Assembly (NCBI GenBank): GCA_030040425.1
Contig: JASHTS010000011.1
Span: 1-51,925, forward strand
Source of the DNA: Acidobacteriaceae bacterium
Lineage (GTDB): Bacteria > Acidobacteriota > Terriglobia > Terriglobales > Acidobacteriaceae
Direction: 5' to 3'
DNA: 51,925 nucleotides
The translations under genes and the position numbers were made by a program. A model generated the notes under the pieces. That model saw only the letters and a list, made by a program, of their open reading frames with translations, had not been told where the DNA came from and ran no database searches. Positions within the stretch are counted from its first letter, which is position 1. Each line of letters opens with the position of its first letter. Shown one piece after another: positions 1 through 9,105 of this stretch.

Positions 1-1
1 C

Positions 2-400
2 TTCACCAAGATTCCCAACGGCGGCCCGGGGATCGAGAACCGGTTGCAGCTGCTGCATCATCACGGCGTGGGGCAGGGAAATTTTTCTCTGAATCGATTT
101 GTCGAGCTGGTTTCGACGGCGCCGGCGCGCATCTTCGGCATGTATCCGAAGAAGGGCGTGCTCCGCGCCGGCAGCGACGCGGACATCGTGCTCTGGAACG
201 CGCAGGCCGACCACACCATCAGCGCCAAGACGCACCACATGAAGGTGGACTACTCCATGTTCGAGGGTTTCCGCGTGCGCGGCAATGCCCGCGACGTCTA
301 TGCGCGCGGCGAGCTGATCGTCTCGAAGGGCGAGTTCGTGGGCAGGCCTGGACGCGGGCAATATCTCAAGCGCCAGGCGCGGGGTGGGGCGTGGAAGTGA
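2..400 (+). CDS. hydA: Dihydropyrimidinase / D-hydantoinase, C-terminal part (5' truncated by window edge)
   Basis: The reading frame is open from base 2 and ends at TGA 398-400, so only the last ~132 residues are visible. It matches the C-terminal end of the cyclic amidohydrolase family that opens dihydropyrimidine or hydantoin rings: a G-GIENR segment, an HGV-G-F-L-RFVELVSTAPARIFG region, then the small C-terminal beta domain with G-DADIVLW and a closing Y-KR segment. The metal ligands and catalytic residues lie outside the window. Known family role: second step of reductive pyrimidine breakdown, or hydantoin hydrolysis, in the cytoplasm. The NCS1 permease 2.2 kb downstream on the same strand transports this class of substrates, which supports the call. 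Whether the substrate is dihydrouracil, hydantoin or allantoin cannot be told from this fragment. Confidence 0.85.
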   Translation, partial: FTKIPNGGPGIENRLQLLHHHGVGQGNFSLNRFVELVSTAPARIFGMYPKKGVLRAGSDADIVLWNAQADHTISAKTHHMKVDYSMFEGFRVRGNARDVYARGELIVSKGEFVGRPGRGQYLKRQARGGAWK

Positions 401-407
401 AAAAGCA

Positions 408-431
408 GCGAGTCGGCGAGTTAGCGAGTTA
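408..431. repeat. Three 8-bp tandem repeats (GCGAGTYR)
   Basis: Immediately after the hydantoinase stop, units start at 408, 416 and 424 (GCGAGTCG, GCGAGTTA, GCGAGTTA) and decay after 432. The array lies in the 102-bp gap between two converging genes. No function is visible; it may be simple slippage. Confidence 0.6.
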
Positions 432-502
432 GCTTGTCCGTGCGAGGGCGAGATTCGAAGTTTTCCCGCGCCTCGAAAGCGAGACTGGGGTACCCTTGCG
501 GA

Positions 503-1308
503 TCATGGCACAATTCCAATCTCCACCCGCATGGCCAGGGTCTCCGTGACAAGGTCTGTCTCGGCCCATAAGTTGTACTTTTCGAGCGCTTCCTTCAACT
601 GGACCTCTGTGCAGAGGCCAGCCGCTACAAGCTGCCCGGACACGTGCTGAAGCGTTCCGCTCCACAAGTAGCTTTGCCGTGCAAACTCCGGCTCGCCCCG
701 CTTTACAACCTCATCCGGTGCACGGCTGCTCGCGCTCGCCAGCCCTGCTAATCGAAACAATCCAGGAAGATGGTCCGCCATTTCGTTATCCCAGCCATTT
801 GCGCGCCGCCAGGCGAGGGATGCGTCGTAGCACAACTTGAATTCCGGCGGAGGCTCGGGTTCGCATTGGTTTTGCGTGTGGTTGTAATCGAGAACTACGA
901 CCTTGCCGCCGCGCTTGGCAGCTTGCTTCATGCTCTCGATCGCCAGGCGCGGTTCGGCAATCCACTGCAACACGCGCGCAGACGTCACAAGGTCGAATTG
1001 TGCGCGAAACTCCAAAGCCGTTGCATCGCCACGCTCAAAGCGCAGGTTCTTAATCTCGGCATGTTCGGTCCGCGCCATCTCGAGGAGCACTTCGTCCCGA
1101 TCAACGCCGACCACAACCCCTCGGCTTTCACGGCTCGGGCAATGCCTGCGGTAATCGCGCCGGTGCCGCAGCCAACGTCAAGCACGGACAATCCCGGCCG
1201 TAGGTGTTCAGCGAGACAGCGGTGATCTCGTTCGAGGGTTCGCCACCCGAGGATGCGAGGATCGGAGCGGTGCAACTGAGCGGGCATATCCCTTCTAAAG
1301 TAGAACAT
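503..1308 (-). pseudogene. Class I SAM-dependent methyltransferase, frameshifted
   Basis: Two overlapping minus-strand frames together make one methyltransferase of ~268 residues. The first (from 1308) carries RILGWRTLERDH and motif I, VLDVGCGTG. The second (to 503) carries the acidic-loop region GVDRDEVLLE, the GDA motif and FDLVTSARVLQWI. They join near 1120: one additional base in a short G run would restore ...VKAEGVVVGVDRDE..., so a single-base deletion separates them. ATG 1308 is chosen as start because AAGG lies 6 nt upstream; ATG 1287 and 1341 are alternatives. The family methylates small molecules or quinones (UbiE-like fold); the substrate is unknown. Either a real inactivating mutation or a homopolymer sequencing error. 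Conservation on both sides of the shift argues the break is recent or artificial. Confidence 0.75.
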
Positions 1309-1519
1309 TGGGTACCTTTTTGCTGTGATTCTTCTATTCAACGCTTGCCGAATCTCAATGGCTAGATTTGGGCGCCCGGCGGCTCGGTGTGACAGTTGCG
1401 GTAGTGTCCAATTTTCCTAACAGTCTTCGCGTCAATCAGCTCAACATGGATTCTTATTCTCACAGAGATCCCCGGGAAGCACTCACAGAGGGGTTGAGTG
1501 GGATGGAAAGTGCATCGCA

Positions 1520-2509
1520 ATGTGGACTTGGCACCCGATCATCTTGTTAATGGCAACAGGGATTGCTTGCGCGCAAGGTCGTAACAACCGGGCCCGCGGC
1601 TGTTCCGGCTGCTTTTCTGAACCGCGGTCGATGCTGCTTTTCAGCGGCGAAAATGGCGACCTTAACCTTGTCACTTCGAGTGGGACCATGACGGTACCGC
1701 ATCTTCCTCGCTGGGCGCCGCAGAACGCTTCGCCCCTCCCGGCAATCAGCCCATCGGGAGATCGGCTAGCCTGGAGCCTTAAATTCATGCTCAATGCCGA
1801 CAAAGTGAAGTGCGATCCGTCGAAAAAGGGATGGTGCGACCCAAAGCCGAAACCAATATTCAAGTCCGTAATGGGCGTTTTCTCGGTGCGAGAGAAATCG
1901 TGGAAGGAATACGGTAACTTCGAAGAGGTCGGGTCGGCGGCTTTTTCACCTGATGGGAGCAAGGTCGCATTTGAGATGAGTCGAGGATGCTCAGTCACTG
2001 TTTGTGACGAGGGGCTGATGATTTTGGATCTTGGAACGGGCCGAATCACGCCCGTCCCGGGATCGGAATCTGTGGTTTGGATTAGGCAGCTAAGCTGGTC
2101 CCCTGACGGCAAATACTTGGCGGGGAACGGCGGATCCGGAAGCCGTGAGCAGATTGTATTGATCGACGTCGCCAGCGGGGAAATGAACACGATAGCTTAT
2201 GGGAGCGACCCTTCCTGGTCTCCCAAAGGCGATTGGATCGCCTATATCGCGACCGTCAGATGCATGATCGTGCACCCCGACGGAACCGGCGCACGATCTG
2301 TTCTGGAAAAGGAGCACAAGTGGATGAACTATACGCTCGATGCGCCCATCGTATGGTCGCCAGACGGAGAAAAACTGCTTCTCAACCAAAGGCAAGTCGA
2401 AGGTTATCATCACAGAGTAATTATGGGCGATCTCGCCTCTGACCATGCCGTCAGGATGTCAAAGAACGGAGAATACGTGTTGGGCTGGGTGCCATACTTC
2501 GGCGATTAA
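1520..2509 (+). CDS. Secreted WD40/TolB-like beta-propeller protein
   Basis: 329 residues with a short hydrophobic N-terminus ending ..IACAQG, consistent with export. The body contains repeated PD40-type blade motifs: SPSGDRLAW, SPDGSKVAF, SPDGKYLAG, SPKGDWIAY and SPDGEKLLL. These are the signature of TolB-like six- or seven-bladed propellers. Several cysteines (CSGC, CDPSKKGWC, CSVTVC) are compatible with disulfides outside the cytoplasm. Such propellers usually act as protein-interaction scaffolds; no catalytic residues are recognisable. It stands alone, convergent with the frameshifted methyltransferase, and both appear less G+C-rich by eye than the flanking pyrimidine genes. The exact ligand is unknown. 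Confidence 0.75.
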   Translation: MWTWHPIILLMATGIACAQGRNNRARGCSGCFSEPRSMLLFSGENGDLNLVTSSGTMTVPHLPRWAPQNASPLPAISPSGDRLAWSLKFMLNADKVKCDPSKKGWCDPKPKPIFKSVMGVFSVREKSWKEYGNFEEVGSAAFSPDGSKVAFEMSRGCSVTVCDEGLMILDLGTGRITPVPGSESVVWIRQLSWSPDGKYLAGNGGSGSREQIVLIDVASGEMNTIAYGSDPSWSPKGDWIAYIATVRCMIVHPDGTGARSVLEKEHKWMNYTLDAPIVWSPDGEKLLLNQRQVEGYHHRVIMGDLASDHAVRMSKNGEYVLGWVPYFGD

Positions 2510-2633
2510 TTGCCGAGTCCGCTTTTTCATCCGGAGCCGGGACATGCGTGATAGCCCATCCGACCCTCTCACGTGCCACAATCGAGCTCCTTATCGCGTT
2601 CTCACGGCCGCTCCTGTATATCTATCTACACCT

Positions 2634-2638
2634 GGAGG
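2634..2638 (+). promoter_or_regulatory. Shine-Dalgarno GGAGG deciding a TTG start
   Basis: GGAGG lies 9 nt before TTG 2648. It selects TTG over the upstream in-frame ATG at 2573, whose translation (Arg/Ser/Cys-rich) does not resemble the permease family. Confidence 0.7.
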
Positions 2639-2647
2639 CCGCGCTGC

Positions 2648-4057
2648 TTGAGCACCGTCGACCCATCCTTATCGAACCGCGATCTGCGCCCCACGCCGCC
2701 CGAGCGGCGCACGTGGGGGTTTTATAACTACACGGCGCTGTGGTTTTCCATGTGCATGGAGATCACGACGTATCAGCTTGCGTCGTCGTTGATTGCCAAG
2801 GGCATGGACTGGAAGCAGGCCATCGGCACGGTGCTCTTGGGCAACCTCATCGTGCTGGCGCCCATGCTGCTGAACGCGCACGCGGGCGCCAAGTACGGCA
2901 TTCCGTTTCCGGTGTTCATCCGCGCGCCGTTTGGGGTGCGCGGGGCGAATCTTGCGGCGCTTCTGCGCGCCGTGGTGGCCTGCGGCTGGTTCGGCATTCA
3001 ATCCTGGATCGGCGGCACGGCGATTGACGCCATGCTCCAAGTGATCTGGCCCGCGGCCAAGGGCAACGCGGCGATCCTGTGGGCGTGTTTTCTCGGGTTC
3101 TGGTTGCTCAACCTGGTGGTCGTGTGGCGCGGCGTGGACTCCATCCGCCGGCTGCAGGCTTTTGGCGCGCCCTTCATGTTTGTGATGGCCGCGGCACTGC
3201 TGATCTGGGTGCGTATGAAGGCCGGCAGCTTCGGCACCATGCTTTCGACGCCGAGCCAATTCCACTCCACGCGTGAATTCCTGCGTGTTTTCTTCCCCTC
3301 GCTCACCGCCATGGTCGGTTACTGGGCCACCCTCGCGTTGAACATTCCCGACTTCACACGCTATTCGAAATCGCAGAGCGCGCAGTCGTGGGGACAGGCC
3401 TTCGGCCTTCCCGTGGCCATGGTGCTTTACACCTTCGTCGGCATCTCGGTTACTTCGGCTTCCGCGGTGCTGTTTGGCCACGCTATCTGGAACCCCATCG
3501 ACCTGATCGGCGCATTCCACGCGCCCATTGTGGCTTTCATCGCGCTGATCGCAATCCTTGTCGCCACGCTCAATGTGAACATCGGCGCCAACGTGGTTTC
3601 GCCCTCGAACGATTTTTCGAATCTTTACCCGCGGGTCATCAGCTTTCGTACCGGTGGGCTGATTACGGGCTTTCTCGGCCTGGCCATGTGCCCGTGGAAG
3701 CTGCTGGCCACGCCCGATGCCTACATCTTCGGCTGGCTCGTGGGCTACTCCGGCTTGCTCGGTCCTGTCGCCGGCATCATGGTCGCCGACTACTTCCTCA
3801 TCCGGCATACCGAGCTCGACGTGAACTCGCTCTACCATCGCGAAGGCGCCTACGCTTACACACGCGGCATCAATCCGCGCGCCATGGCTGCGCTGGTCCT
3901 CGGCGTCGGCATTGCCCTTATTGGCCGCGCCGTCAAGCCGCTGCATTTTCTCTACGATTACGCCTGGTTTGTCGGCTTCTTCACAGCCGGCATCCTCTAC
4001 GTCGCGCTCATGCGCGCTGCCGCGCCGGCGCCTGAAGTCGCAGAAGAAACTGCATAA
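2648..4057 (+). CDS. NCS1-family nucleobase/hydantoin:cation symporter
   Basis: 469 residues from the TTG start, with about 12 membrane helices. The N-terminal region has the NCS1 hallmarks WGFYNYTALWFSMCMEI, GNLIVLAPMLLNAHAGAKYGIPFPV and RAPFGVRGAN, followed by CGWFGIQSWIGG, which together line the substrate and sodium site in Mhp1-type carriers. Later segments NIPDFTRYSKSQSAQSWGQ and NVNIGANVVSPSNDF are also typical of the family. Known members import hydantoins, uracil, allantoin or cytosine with Na+ or H+ across the inner membrane. The hydantoinase fragment at the left edge fits import of dihydropyrimidines or hydantoins for catabolism. The exact substrate is not determinable from sequence alone. 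Confidence 0.88.
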   Translation: MSTVDPSLSNRDLRPTPPERRTWGFYNYTALWFSMCMEITTYQLASSLIAKGMDWKQAIGTVLLGNLIVLAPMLLNAHAGAKYGIPFPVFIRAPFGVRGANLAALLRAVVACGWFGIQSWIGGTAIDAMLQVIWPAAKGNAAILWACFLGFWLLNLVVVWRGVDSIRRLQAFGAPFMFVMAAALLIWVRMKAGSFGTMLSTPSQFHSTREFLRVFFPSLTAMVGYWATLALNIPDFTRYSKSQSAQSWGQAFGLPVAMVLYTFVGISVTSASAVLFGHAIWNPIDLIGAFHAPIVAFIALIAILVATLNVNIGANVVSPSNDFSNLYPRVISFRTGGLITGFLGLAMCPWKLLATPDAYIFGWLVGYSGLLGPVAGIMVADYFLIRHTELDVNSLYHREGAYAYTRGINPRAMAALVLGVGIALIGRAVKPLHFLYDYAWFVGFFTAGILYVALMRAAAPAPEVAEETA

Positions 4058-4181
4058 GTCGTGCCGGCGCGACGCGCTGCAAGGTGTAAAGGCGTTTGCA
4101 ATCGGGTGCGTCGACCCTTTCCCTTAAAAGGTACCTTCGATACTTTTTTGATTCGGGCGCAATGTCAGTAATCCTTACTGC

Positions 4182-4190
4182 TGGTATACT
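4182..4190 (+). promoter_or_regulatory. Extended -10 promoter (TGgTATACT)
   Basis: TG at 4182-4183, one base, then TATACT at 4185-4190, 45 bp before the ABC ATPase start, in an AT-rich stretch of the 177-bp gap. No good -35 hexamer is present at 16-18 bp, which is tolerated by extended -10 promoters. Confidence 0.5.
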
Positions 4191-4234
4191 CTCGTTAATT
4201 TTTCGATCCAGTCACCATTTAGAGAGATGTATCC

Positions 4235-5035
4235 ATGGGCGATGAACTCCTTCAAGAGAGCGTTCAGCCGGCGGAGGCGCCTGTACCGGCAACCGCACCG
4301 CAGGCGATTGTGGTTATCGATCATGTCACCAAGGACTTCGGCGGGAAGACCGCAGTCAAGGATCTCTCGTTTGATGTGCCGGCCGGGCAGATCTGCGGAT
4401 TGCTGGGACCGAACGGCGCCGGCAAAACCACGCTCTTCCGGCTGCTGATGGGAATTCTCAAGGCAACGCGCGGGCGGCTGCTTGTGGATGGGCTGGATGC
4501 CTTCGAAGACCGCGTCGAGGCAAAGCGGAGAATCGGATTCCTGCCCGACGAGCCCGTCTTTTATTCCTATCTCTCCGCGCGGGAGATTTTGGAACTGAGC
4601 GCCGCCATGCACGGGCTCAATCCGCGCGAGGCGATGGAGAGGATGGAGCCGGTGATCGCGCGCATGAAGCTCTCCGATGAAATGGACAACTATGCCGAAG
4701 ATTACTCGCGCGGCATGAAGAAGAAGCTGGGATTGCTGCTGGCCATGCTGCACCAGCCGCGGCTTCTGGTTCTGGATGAGCCGACCAATGGGCTCGACGT
4801 GGAGTCCACGCGGTTGTTTTACGAGCTGATCGGCGAGGCGGCGGCGCAGGGCTCCACGGTGCTGTTCTCCACTCACCTGATGGATCATGTGGCGCGGCTG
4901 TGCTCGCACGCGGTGGTGATCGCCGAAGGCAAGATGGTGGCCCAAGGATCGCTCGATGCACTGCGTGCCATGACGGGACTCGAAGACCTCGAAGATATTT
5001 TCGTAGCCCTCACCTCTCAATCCGGACCCGCATGA
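4235..5035 (+). CDS. ABC transporter ATP-binding protein (ABC-2 exporter type)
   Basis: 266 residues with a complete nucleotide-binding domain: Walker A GPNGAGKT (58-65), a Q-loop region reading GFLPDEP (101-107), signature YSRGMKKK (about 147-154), Walker B LLVLDEP (about 177-183) and the switch histidine H204 in STHLMD. The pattern is that of single-domain ATPases that energise ABC-2 permeases (drug, lantibiotic or Na+ export; gliding). The Q-loop glutamine is replaced by Asp, which is seen in part of this family. Its TGA overlaps the ATG of the next gene (ATGA at 5032), so the two are translationally coupled and probably form one complex. The exported substrate is unknown. Confidence 0.9.
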   Translation: MGDELLQESVQPAEAPVPATAPQAIVVIDHVTKDFGGKTAVKDLSFDVPAGQICGLLGPNGAGKTTLFRLLMGILKATRGRLLVDGLDAFEDRVEAKRRIGFLPDEPVFYSYLSAREILELSAAMHGLNPREAMERMEPVIARMKLSDEMDNYAEDYSRGMKKKLGLLLAMLHQPRLLVLDEPTNGLDVESTRLFYELIGEAAAQGSTVLFSTHLMDHVARLCSHAVVIAEGKMVAQGSLDALRAMTGLEDLEDIFVALTSQSGPA

Positions 5036-7680
5036 TCAGCGAACTTGCCGCGCCTCCGGGGTTCTGGAAGACCGTCGCACTGCTGTTGCGGGCGGCGCGC
5101 GTGCGTTCGCTGGGCCGCCGTGAGCGGCAACGCCAACTTCTGCACAACAAGACGGGAAAAAGCCGCCGCTCGATGCTGAGCAAACTGGCGATCCTGGGCG
5201 TAGTCCTTCTGGCCCTGTTTATCAATGGCGCGGCGGCGCTGCTGGTTTATATGGGAGTTCAGGATTGCCAGCGCTATGCGGCGGAGCGCCAGGGGAAGAT
5301 CGTGGTGGAGTCGCGGCTGCTGGAGACGCTGAGCAAAAGCTGGCCGACCGACCGCAACGGTGCGCCGCCGGCCTTGCGCAGGGCCGTCGAATCGGAAGCC
5401 AGGACGGAAGCGGACCACTACGGCGGGCGACAGGAAGAGATTGAAGACCGGCTCTGGAATGAAATCTCGGCAAATGGCGGTGCGCGGCTTGTCAGCGAGC
5501 GAGAGGTCGCGCCTGGATTGAAAGCTCTCGCGGGCTGGAGCGGATTGCCGCAAATGACCGGCTCGCTGCTGCTGCTTTTCTGGCTGGTCATGCTCGTCTG
5601 CCAGGGCGAGGGGATGGAGCTGGATCTGCAGAGGCGTCGGCATCCCATGTGGGAGTGGCTGCTGGCGCACCCCATTCCACCGGCAGCGGCGTTTTTGGCT
5701 GAGATGCTGGCGCCGCTCAGCGCCAACTCAGTCTTCTGGTGCGGGCCGGTTTATGTGGGCATCCTCTACGGAATTGTGTACGGCGCGAAGCTCGGGATCT
5801 GGGCGGCGGTGCTGGCCGGAGTGCCTGTGACGGTGGGCGCGGCCTGCCTGGGAAAGGCCATCGAGATTGGAATCATGATCCGCTTTCCGCCTCGGTCGCG
5901 AAGCGGAATCCTGGGGCTGATGAGCTGGCTGGGCTACGCGGTTCTCCTCTTCACCTTTGTGGGCATCTATGTGGTGCCGCGGCTGATTGAGGCTGCCGGC
6001 AAGTTTCTGCTGCTGCCCGCGGCGCTGCCCTGGCCATGGCTGGGACTGTTCCTGGGCGGAGAGGCCGATGGCGGGTATCATTTCGCGGCGGGATTGGTCT
6101 TCTGCTGGGCGCTCAGTGCGGGCATGACCGCGATGGGCGTGAGCTTCAGTTTGTGGGGCACGCAAAAGGGCTTGAGCGGCAACGTTGGCCGAAGCGACAC
6201 GCGCGTCCGCCGCGGAGCGGGCGAGCCGGCGAGCTTTGGGCGCGAACCGCTTTACCGCAAGGAGTTCCTGTGGTTCATCCGCGATCGCGGCGCGGTGGTG
6301 CAGGCGATTCTCATCCCCATCACCGCCGCAGGCTATCAGCTCTTCAACATGCGCGGGCTGGTGGTGAAGGCGCAGGGGCAGTGGAATTATCTTTGCGGCG
6401 CGGCAATCTGTTTCGGCACTTATTTTCTATGGGTTCTGGGGCCCCGGTCGCTCACCTCAGAGGGTACGGCGCTGTGGATTCCCCTGACGTGGCCCAGGGG
6501 TCTGGAGAGCCTGCTCAAAGCCAAGGCCTGGTTGTGGGCGATGATCTCCACCGGGCTGGTGCTGCTGGTGCTGTTGTATGCGGCAATTCTCTATCCCGGC
6601 GCGCTTTGGAAGATTGCGCTGGTGCTGGCGGGCTGGTTTCTTTTTGCGCAAACCATGGCGGAGAGATCGGTGACGCTGGTCGGCGTGGCCTCATCCTCCG
6701 GCGAGGCTCCCAAGACGCCGGCGGGACGACGCTGGGCGACGCAGATGGGCATGCTGACCTTTACGATCGGTGTCTTCACCGAGCAGTGGCACCTGGCGAT
6801 TGTCGGCATCGTGTTCTCTTACATGACCGCGGCCGCGATGTGGCAGAACTTCCGTGCCCGGCTCCCTTTCCTCTACGATCCATGGTCGGAGCAACTGCCT
6901 CCGCCGCCCACGCTGATGCACGCCATGGTCGCGATCAGCGCGATCCTGGAAGTGACCTCGATTCTCACCGCCATGATTGCGGTCGCCAGCGGCCAGGCTC
7001 ATCTGGGCGTGGCGTTACTTTTCGGCTATGGGATTTCCGCAGTTGTCGTGTGCCTGGGCACCATGCACTTCCTTTCCAATCGCGGAGTGCCGCCGGCGCG
7101 CATTTGGAACTGGCCGGCCGGCGCGCTGCCTACCGATGCGCTTCCCGGCGAGGAGATGAAGCCGCGCGCAGAGAATTACGGCGGCTCCATTCTCTTTGCC
7201 GAGTATAAGGAGAAGCCGAAATTCACTCTGAAGACGCTCCTCGCCAACCTGCGCGAGCTGACACCTCTCGTCCTTTTCGGCGGCGTGGTGGGGCTCCTGC
7301 TGGGTGCAGTGGCTCACGAATACACGGTATTGCTGCACTACCTTCCCGTCGTTCGCGAGGTTTTGCAAAGGTCGGCCGGGCAAATGGCGCAGAACTCTGA
7401 GCTGCACATGATGTACGGAATCCTCGCGGTCTGCTTTGCGCCCTTCGCTGAGGAATATCTCTTTCGCGGGCTGCTCTACCGCACACTGGATCGCGAGTGG
7501 GGCGGATGGAAGGCCGTGTTCGGGTCGGCTGCGTTCTTCACCATCTATCATCCGGTGCTTGCCTGGATTCCCGTCTTCACCCTGGCCGTGCTGAACGCGA
7601 TGCTGTTCAAGAAGTCGGGCAAGCTGCTGCCCGCAGTGGCGCTGCACATGGCGTACAACCTGGTGGTCTCAGTATGGTGA
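5032..7680 (+). CDS. ABC-2 type permease fused to a C-terminal CPBP (CAAX-type) intramembrane protease
   Basis: 882 residues starting at ATG 5032 inside the stop of the ATPase gene. An N-terminal basic cytosolic segment leads to a hydrophobic helix (51-74), a periplasmic loop and then many membrane spans (~180-720), the layout of ABC-2 permeases. The last ~130 residues form a separate module: FAEEYLFRG with E807/E808 and R812 (motif 1), FFTIYH with H840 (motif 2) and HMAYN with H872/N876 (motif 3). These are the metal-binding and catalytic positions of CPBP/Abi proteases. All four motif elements are intact, so the protease is predicted active. Such fusions occur in NatB-like systems; the likely job is export plus processing or self-protection. 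The substrate is unknown. Confidence 0.85.
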   Translation: MISELAAPPGFWKTVALLLRAARVRSLGRRERQRQLLHNKTGKSRRSMLSKLAILGVVLLALFINGAAALLVYMGVQDCQRYAAERQGKIVVESRLLETLSKSWPTDRNGAPPALRRAVESEARTEADHYGGRQEEIEDRLWNEISANGGARLVSEREVAPGLKALAGWSGLPQMTGSLLLLFWLVMLVCQGEGMELDLQRRRHPMWEWLLAHPIPPAAAFLAEMLAPLSANSVFWCGPVYVGILYGIVYGAKLGIWAAVLAGVPVTVGAACLGKAIEIGIMIRFPPRSRSGILGLMSWLGYAVLLFTFVGIYVVPRLIEAAGKFLLLPAALPWPWLGLFLGGEADGGYHFAAGLVFCWALSAGMTAMGVSFSLWGTQKGLSGNVGRSDTRVRRGAGEPASFGREPLYRKEFLWFIRDRGAVVQAILIPITAAGYQLFNMRGLVVKAQGQWNYLCGAAICFGTYFLWVLGPRSLTSEGTALWIPLTWPRGLESLLKAKAWLWAMISTGLVLLVLLYAAILYPGALWKIALVLAGWFLFAQTMAERSVTLVGVASSSGEAPKTPAGRRWATQMGMLTFTIGVFTEQWHLAIVGIVFSYMTAAAMWQNFRARLPFLYDPWSEQLPPPPTLMHAMVAISAILEVTSILTAMIAVASGQAHLGVALLFGYGISAVVVCLGTMHFLSNRGVPPARIWNWPAGALPTDALPGEEMKPRAENYGGSILFAEYKEKPKFTLKTLLANLRELTPLVLFGGVVGLLLGAVAHEYTVLLHYLPVVREVLQRSAGQMAQNSELHMMYGILAVCFAPFAEEYLFRGLLYRTLDREWGGWKAVFGSAAFFTIYHPVLAWIPVFTLAVLNAMLFKKSGKLLPAVALHMAYNLVVSVW

Positions 7681-7687
7681 CGCCTTC

Positions 7688-9049
7688 TTAGCTCTCGACC
7701 AGCGCATCCGCTATCGCCAGATGCTCATCGAGCGCCGCAATGCCCAGGTCGAGCTCTTCATTGGTCACGATCAGCGGCGGGGCGATGACAAAGTGCGAGA
7801 CCCACGCCTGAATTGACACGCCCTGCGCCATCATCTTGGCCGCAATCTGATCGACGACCAGCGGCTTGCCTTCCACCTTGTCGCGCATGCTGTTGAAGAG
7901 CTCCTTCGTCGCGCGATTCTTTACCAGCTCCACGCCGAAGAAAAGCCCCAGCCCGCGTACATCGCCCACCGAGGCGTGCTTCGCCTTGAGCGCCTCGAGC
8001 TTTGCGCGCACGTACGGCTCGAGCTCCGCCGCGCGCTCCACCAGCTTGAGCCGCTGCATCTCCTCGATGGTGGCCACGGCCGGGCCCAGGGTGAGCGGAT
8101 GCGCCTCGTACGTATGCCCGTGCGCAAAATAATGCTCCTCGAAGTAATCCGCGATCTTCTTCGTCGTCGCGCAAAGCCCCAGCGGAATATACGCGGAGGT
8201 GATGCCCTTCGCCGTAACCAGAATGTCCGGTTTCACGTCCCAGTTGTCCACGCAGAACCATTTGCCCGTGCGTCCCCATCCGGCCATCACTTCGTCGGCA
8301 ATCAGCAGCACGCCGTGCCGGTCGCAGATCGCGCGCAGCCGCGGCAGGTACTCGCGCGGCGGCACCAGCACGCCGTTGGTGCCTACGACCGGCTCAACAA
8401 TGATCGCCGCCACATCGCTCTCGTTGCGGATCATGTGCTCGATGTAATCCGCGCAGGCGATATTGCACGCGGGATAGGTGTGCTTGATGGGGCAGTCGTA
8501 GCAGTTGGTTTCCGGCGCAAAGACCACGTTGGCAATTTTCCCGGCGGGCTCCATGGCCCAGCGCCGCGGGTCGCCTGTGGTTGCGATGGACCCCGCTGTC
8601 GATCCGTGATAAGAGCGGTAGCGCGAGATGATTTTGTTCTTGCCGGTAACCATGCGCGCAATCTTGAACGCGGCTTCGTTGGCCTCAGTGCCGCTGGTGG
8701 TAAAGAAGAATTTTTCTACGCCCTCGGGAAGGACTTCGAAAAGTTTCTCGCTGAGGCGCGCGCGCGCTCTTGTGGCGTAGCCCGGCGACGCGTAGCAAAG
8801 CTCGCGCGCCTGCTCGGCAATGGCCTCCACCACGCGCGGATTCTTGTGTCCCAGGTTCACGCACATCAGCTGCGAGCTGAAATCGAGATAGCGCTTGCCC
8901 GCGCCGTCGGTGAACCAGCAGCCTTCGGCATCGGCAACATACATCGGCTTCCAGCTCTTCTGGAAGCGCCAGGTGCCGTAGTTCGTCTCGCGCGTGAGGC
9001 TCGAAATCTGCTCGCTGGTCAGTGTGCCGATCGTCGAATCGGTGCCCAT
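7688..9049 (-). CDS. PLP-dependent class III aminotransferase
   Basis: 453 residues, full length for fold-type I omega-transaminases. Visible are TTSGTEANEAAFKIAR (phosphate-binding loop), SYHGS, the cofactor aspartate D252 in LLIADEVMAG, and the Schiff-base lysine K281 in ILVTAKGITSAYIPLG. A cysteine-bearing insert (C183, C186, C195, C199) resembles those in taurine/beta-alanine-type transaminases. A GGGAGG-like ribosome site lies ~10 nt before ATG 9049. It follows the dehydratase gene by 56 bp on the same strand, so the two are probably co-transcribed. In pyrimidine catabolism a beta-alanine:pyruvate transaminase is the last step, which would link it to the hydantoinase and NCS1 carrier, but substrate assignment is inference. 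Confidence 0.85.
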   Translation of the reverse strand: MGTDSTIGTLTSEQISSLTRETNYGTWRFQKSWKPMYVADAEGCWFTDGAGKRYLDFSSQLMCVNLGHKNPRVVEAIAEQARELCYASPGYATRARARLSEKLFEVLPEGVEKFFFTTSGTEANEAAFKIARMVTGKNKIISRYRSYHGSTAGSIATTGDPRRWAMEPAGKIANVVFAPETNCYDCPIKHTYPACNIACADYIEHMIRNESDVAAIIVEPVVGTNGVLVPPREYLPRLRAICDRHGVLLIADEVMAGWGRTGKWFCVDNWDVKPDILVTAKGITSAYIPLGLCATTKKIADYFEEHYFAHGHTYEAHPLTLGPAVATIEEMQRLKLVERAAELEPYVRAKLEALKAKHASVGDVRGLGLFFGVELVKNRATKELFNSMRDKVEGKPLVVDQIAAKMMAQGVSIQAWVSHFVIAPPLIVTNEELDLGIAALDEHLAIADALVES

Positions 9050-9105
9050 GGATTTGCGACCTCCCTGAAGCCTCCATGCTATCAGTTGCAGTTGCGATCA
9101 AGAGG

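Noticed and set aside
2669-3946. Long minus-strand open frame over the NCS1 permease gene
   Set aside because: Translation is Arg/His/Gly/Gln-rich with no domain features; it is the antisense shadow of a high-GC gene.
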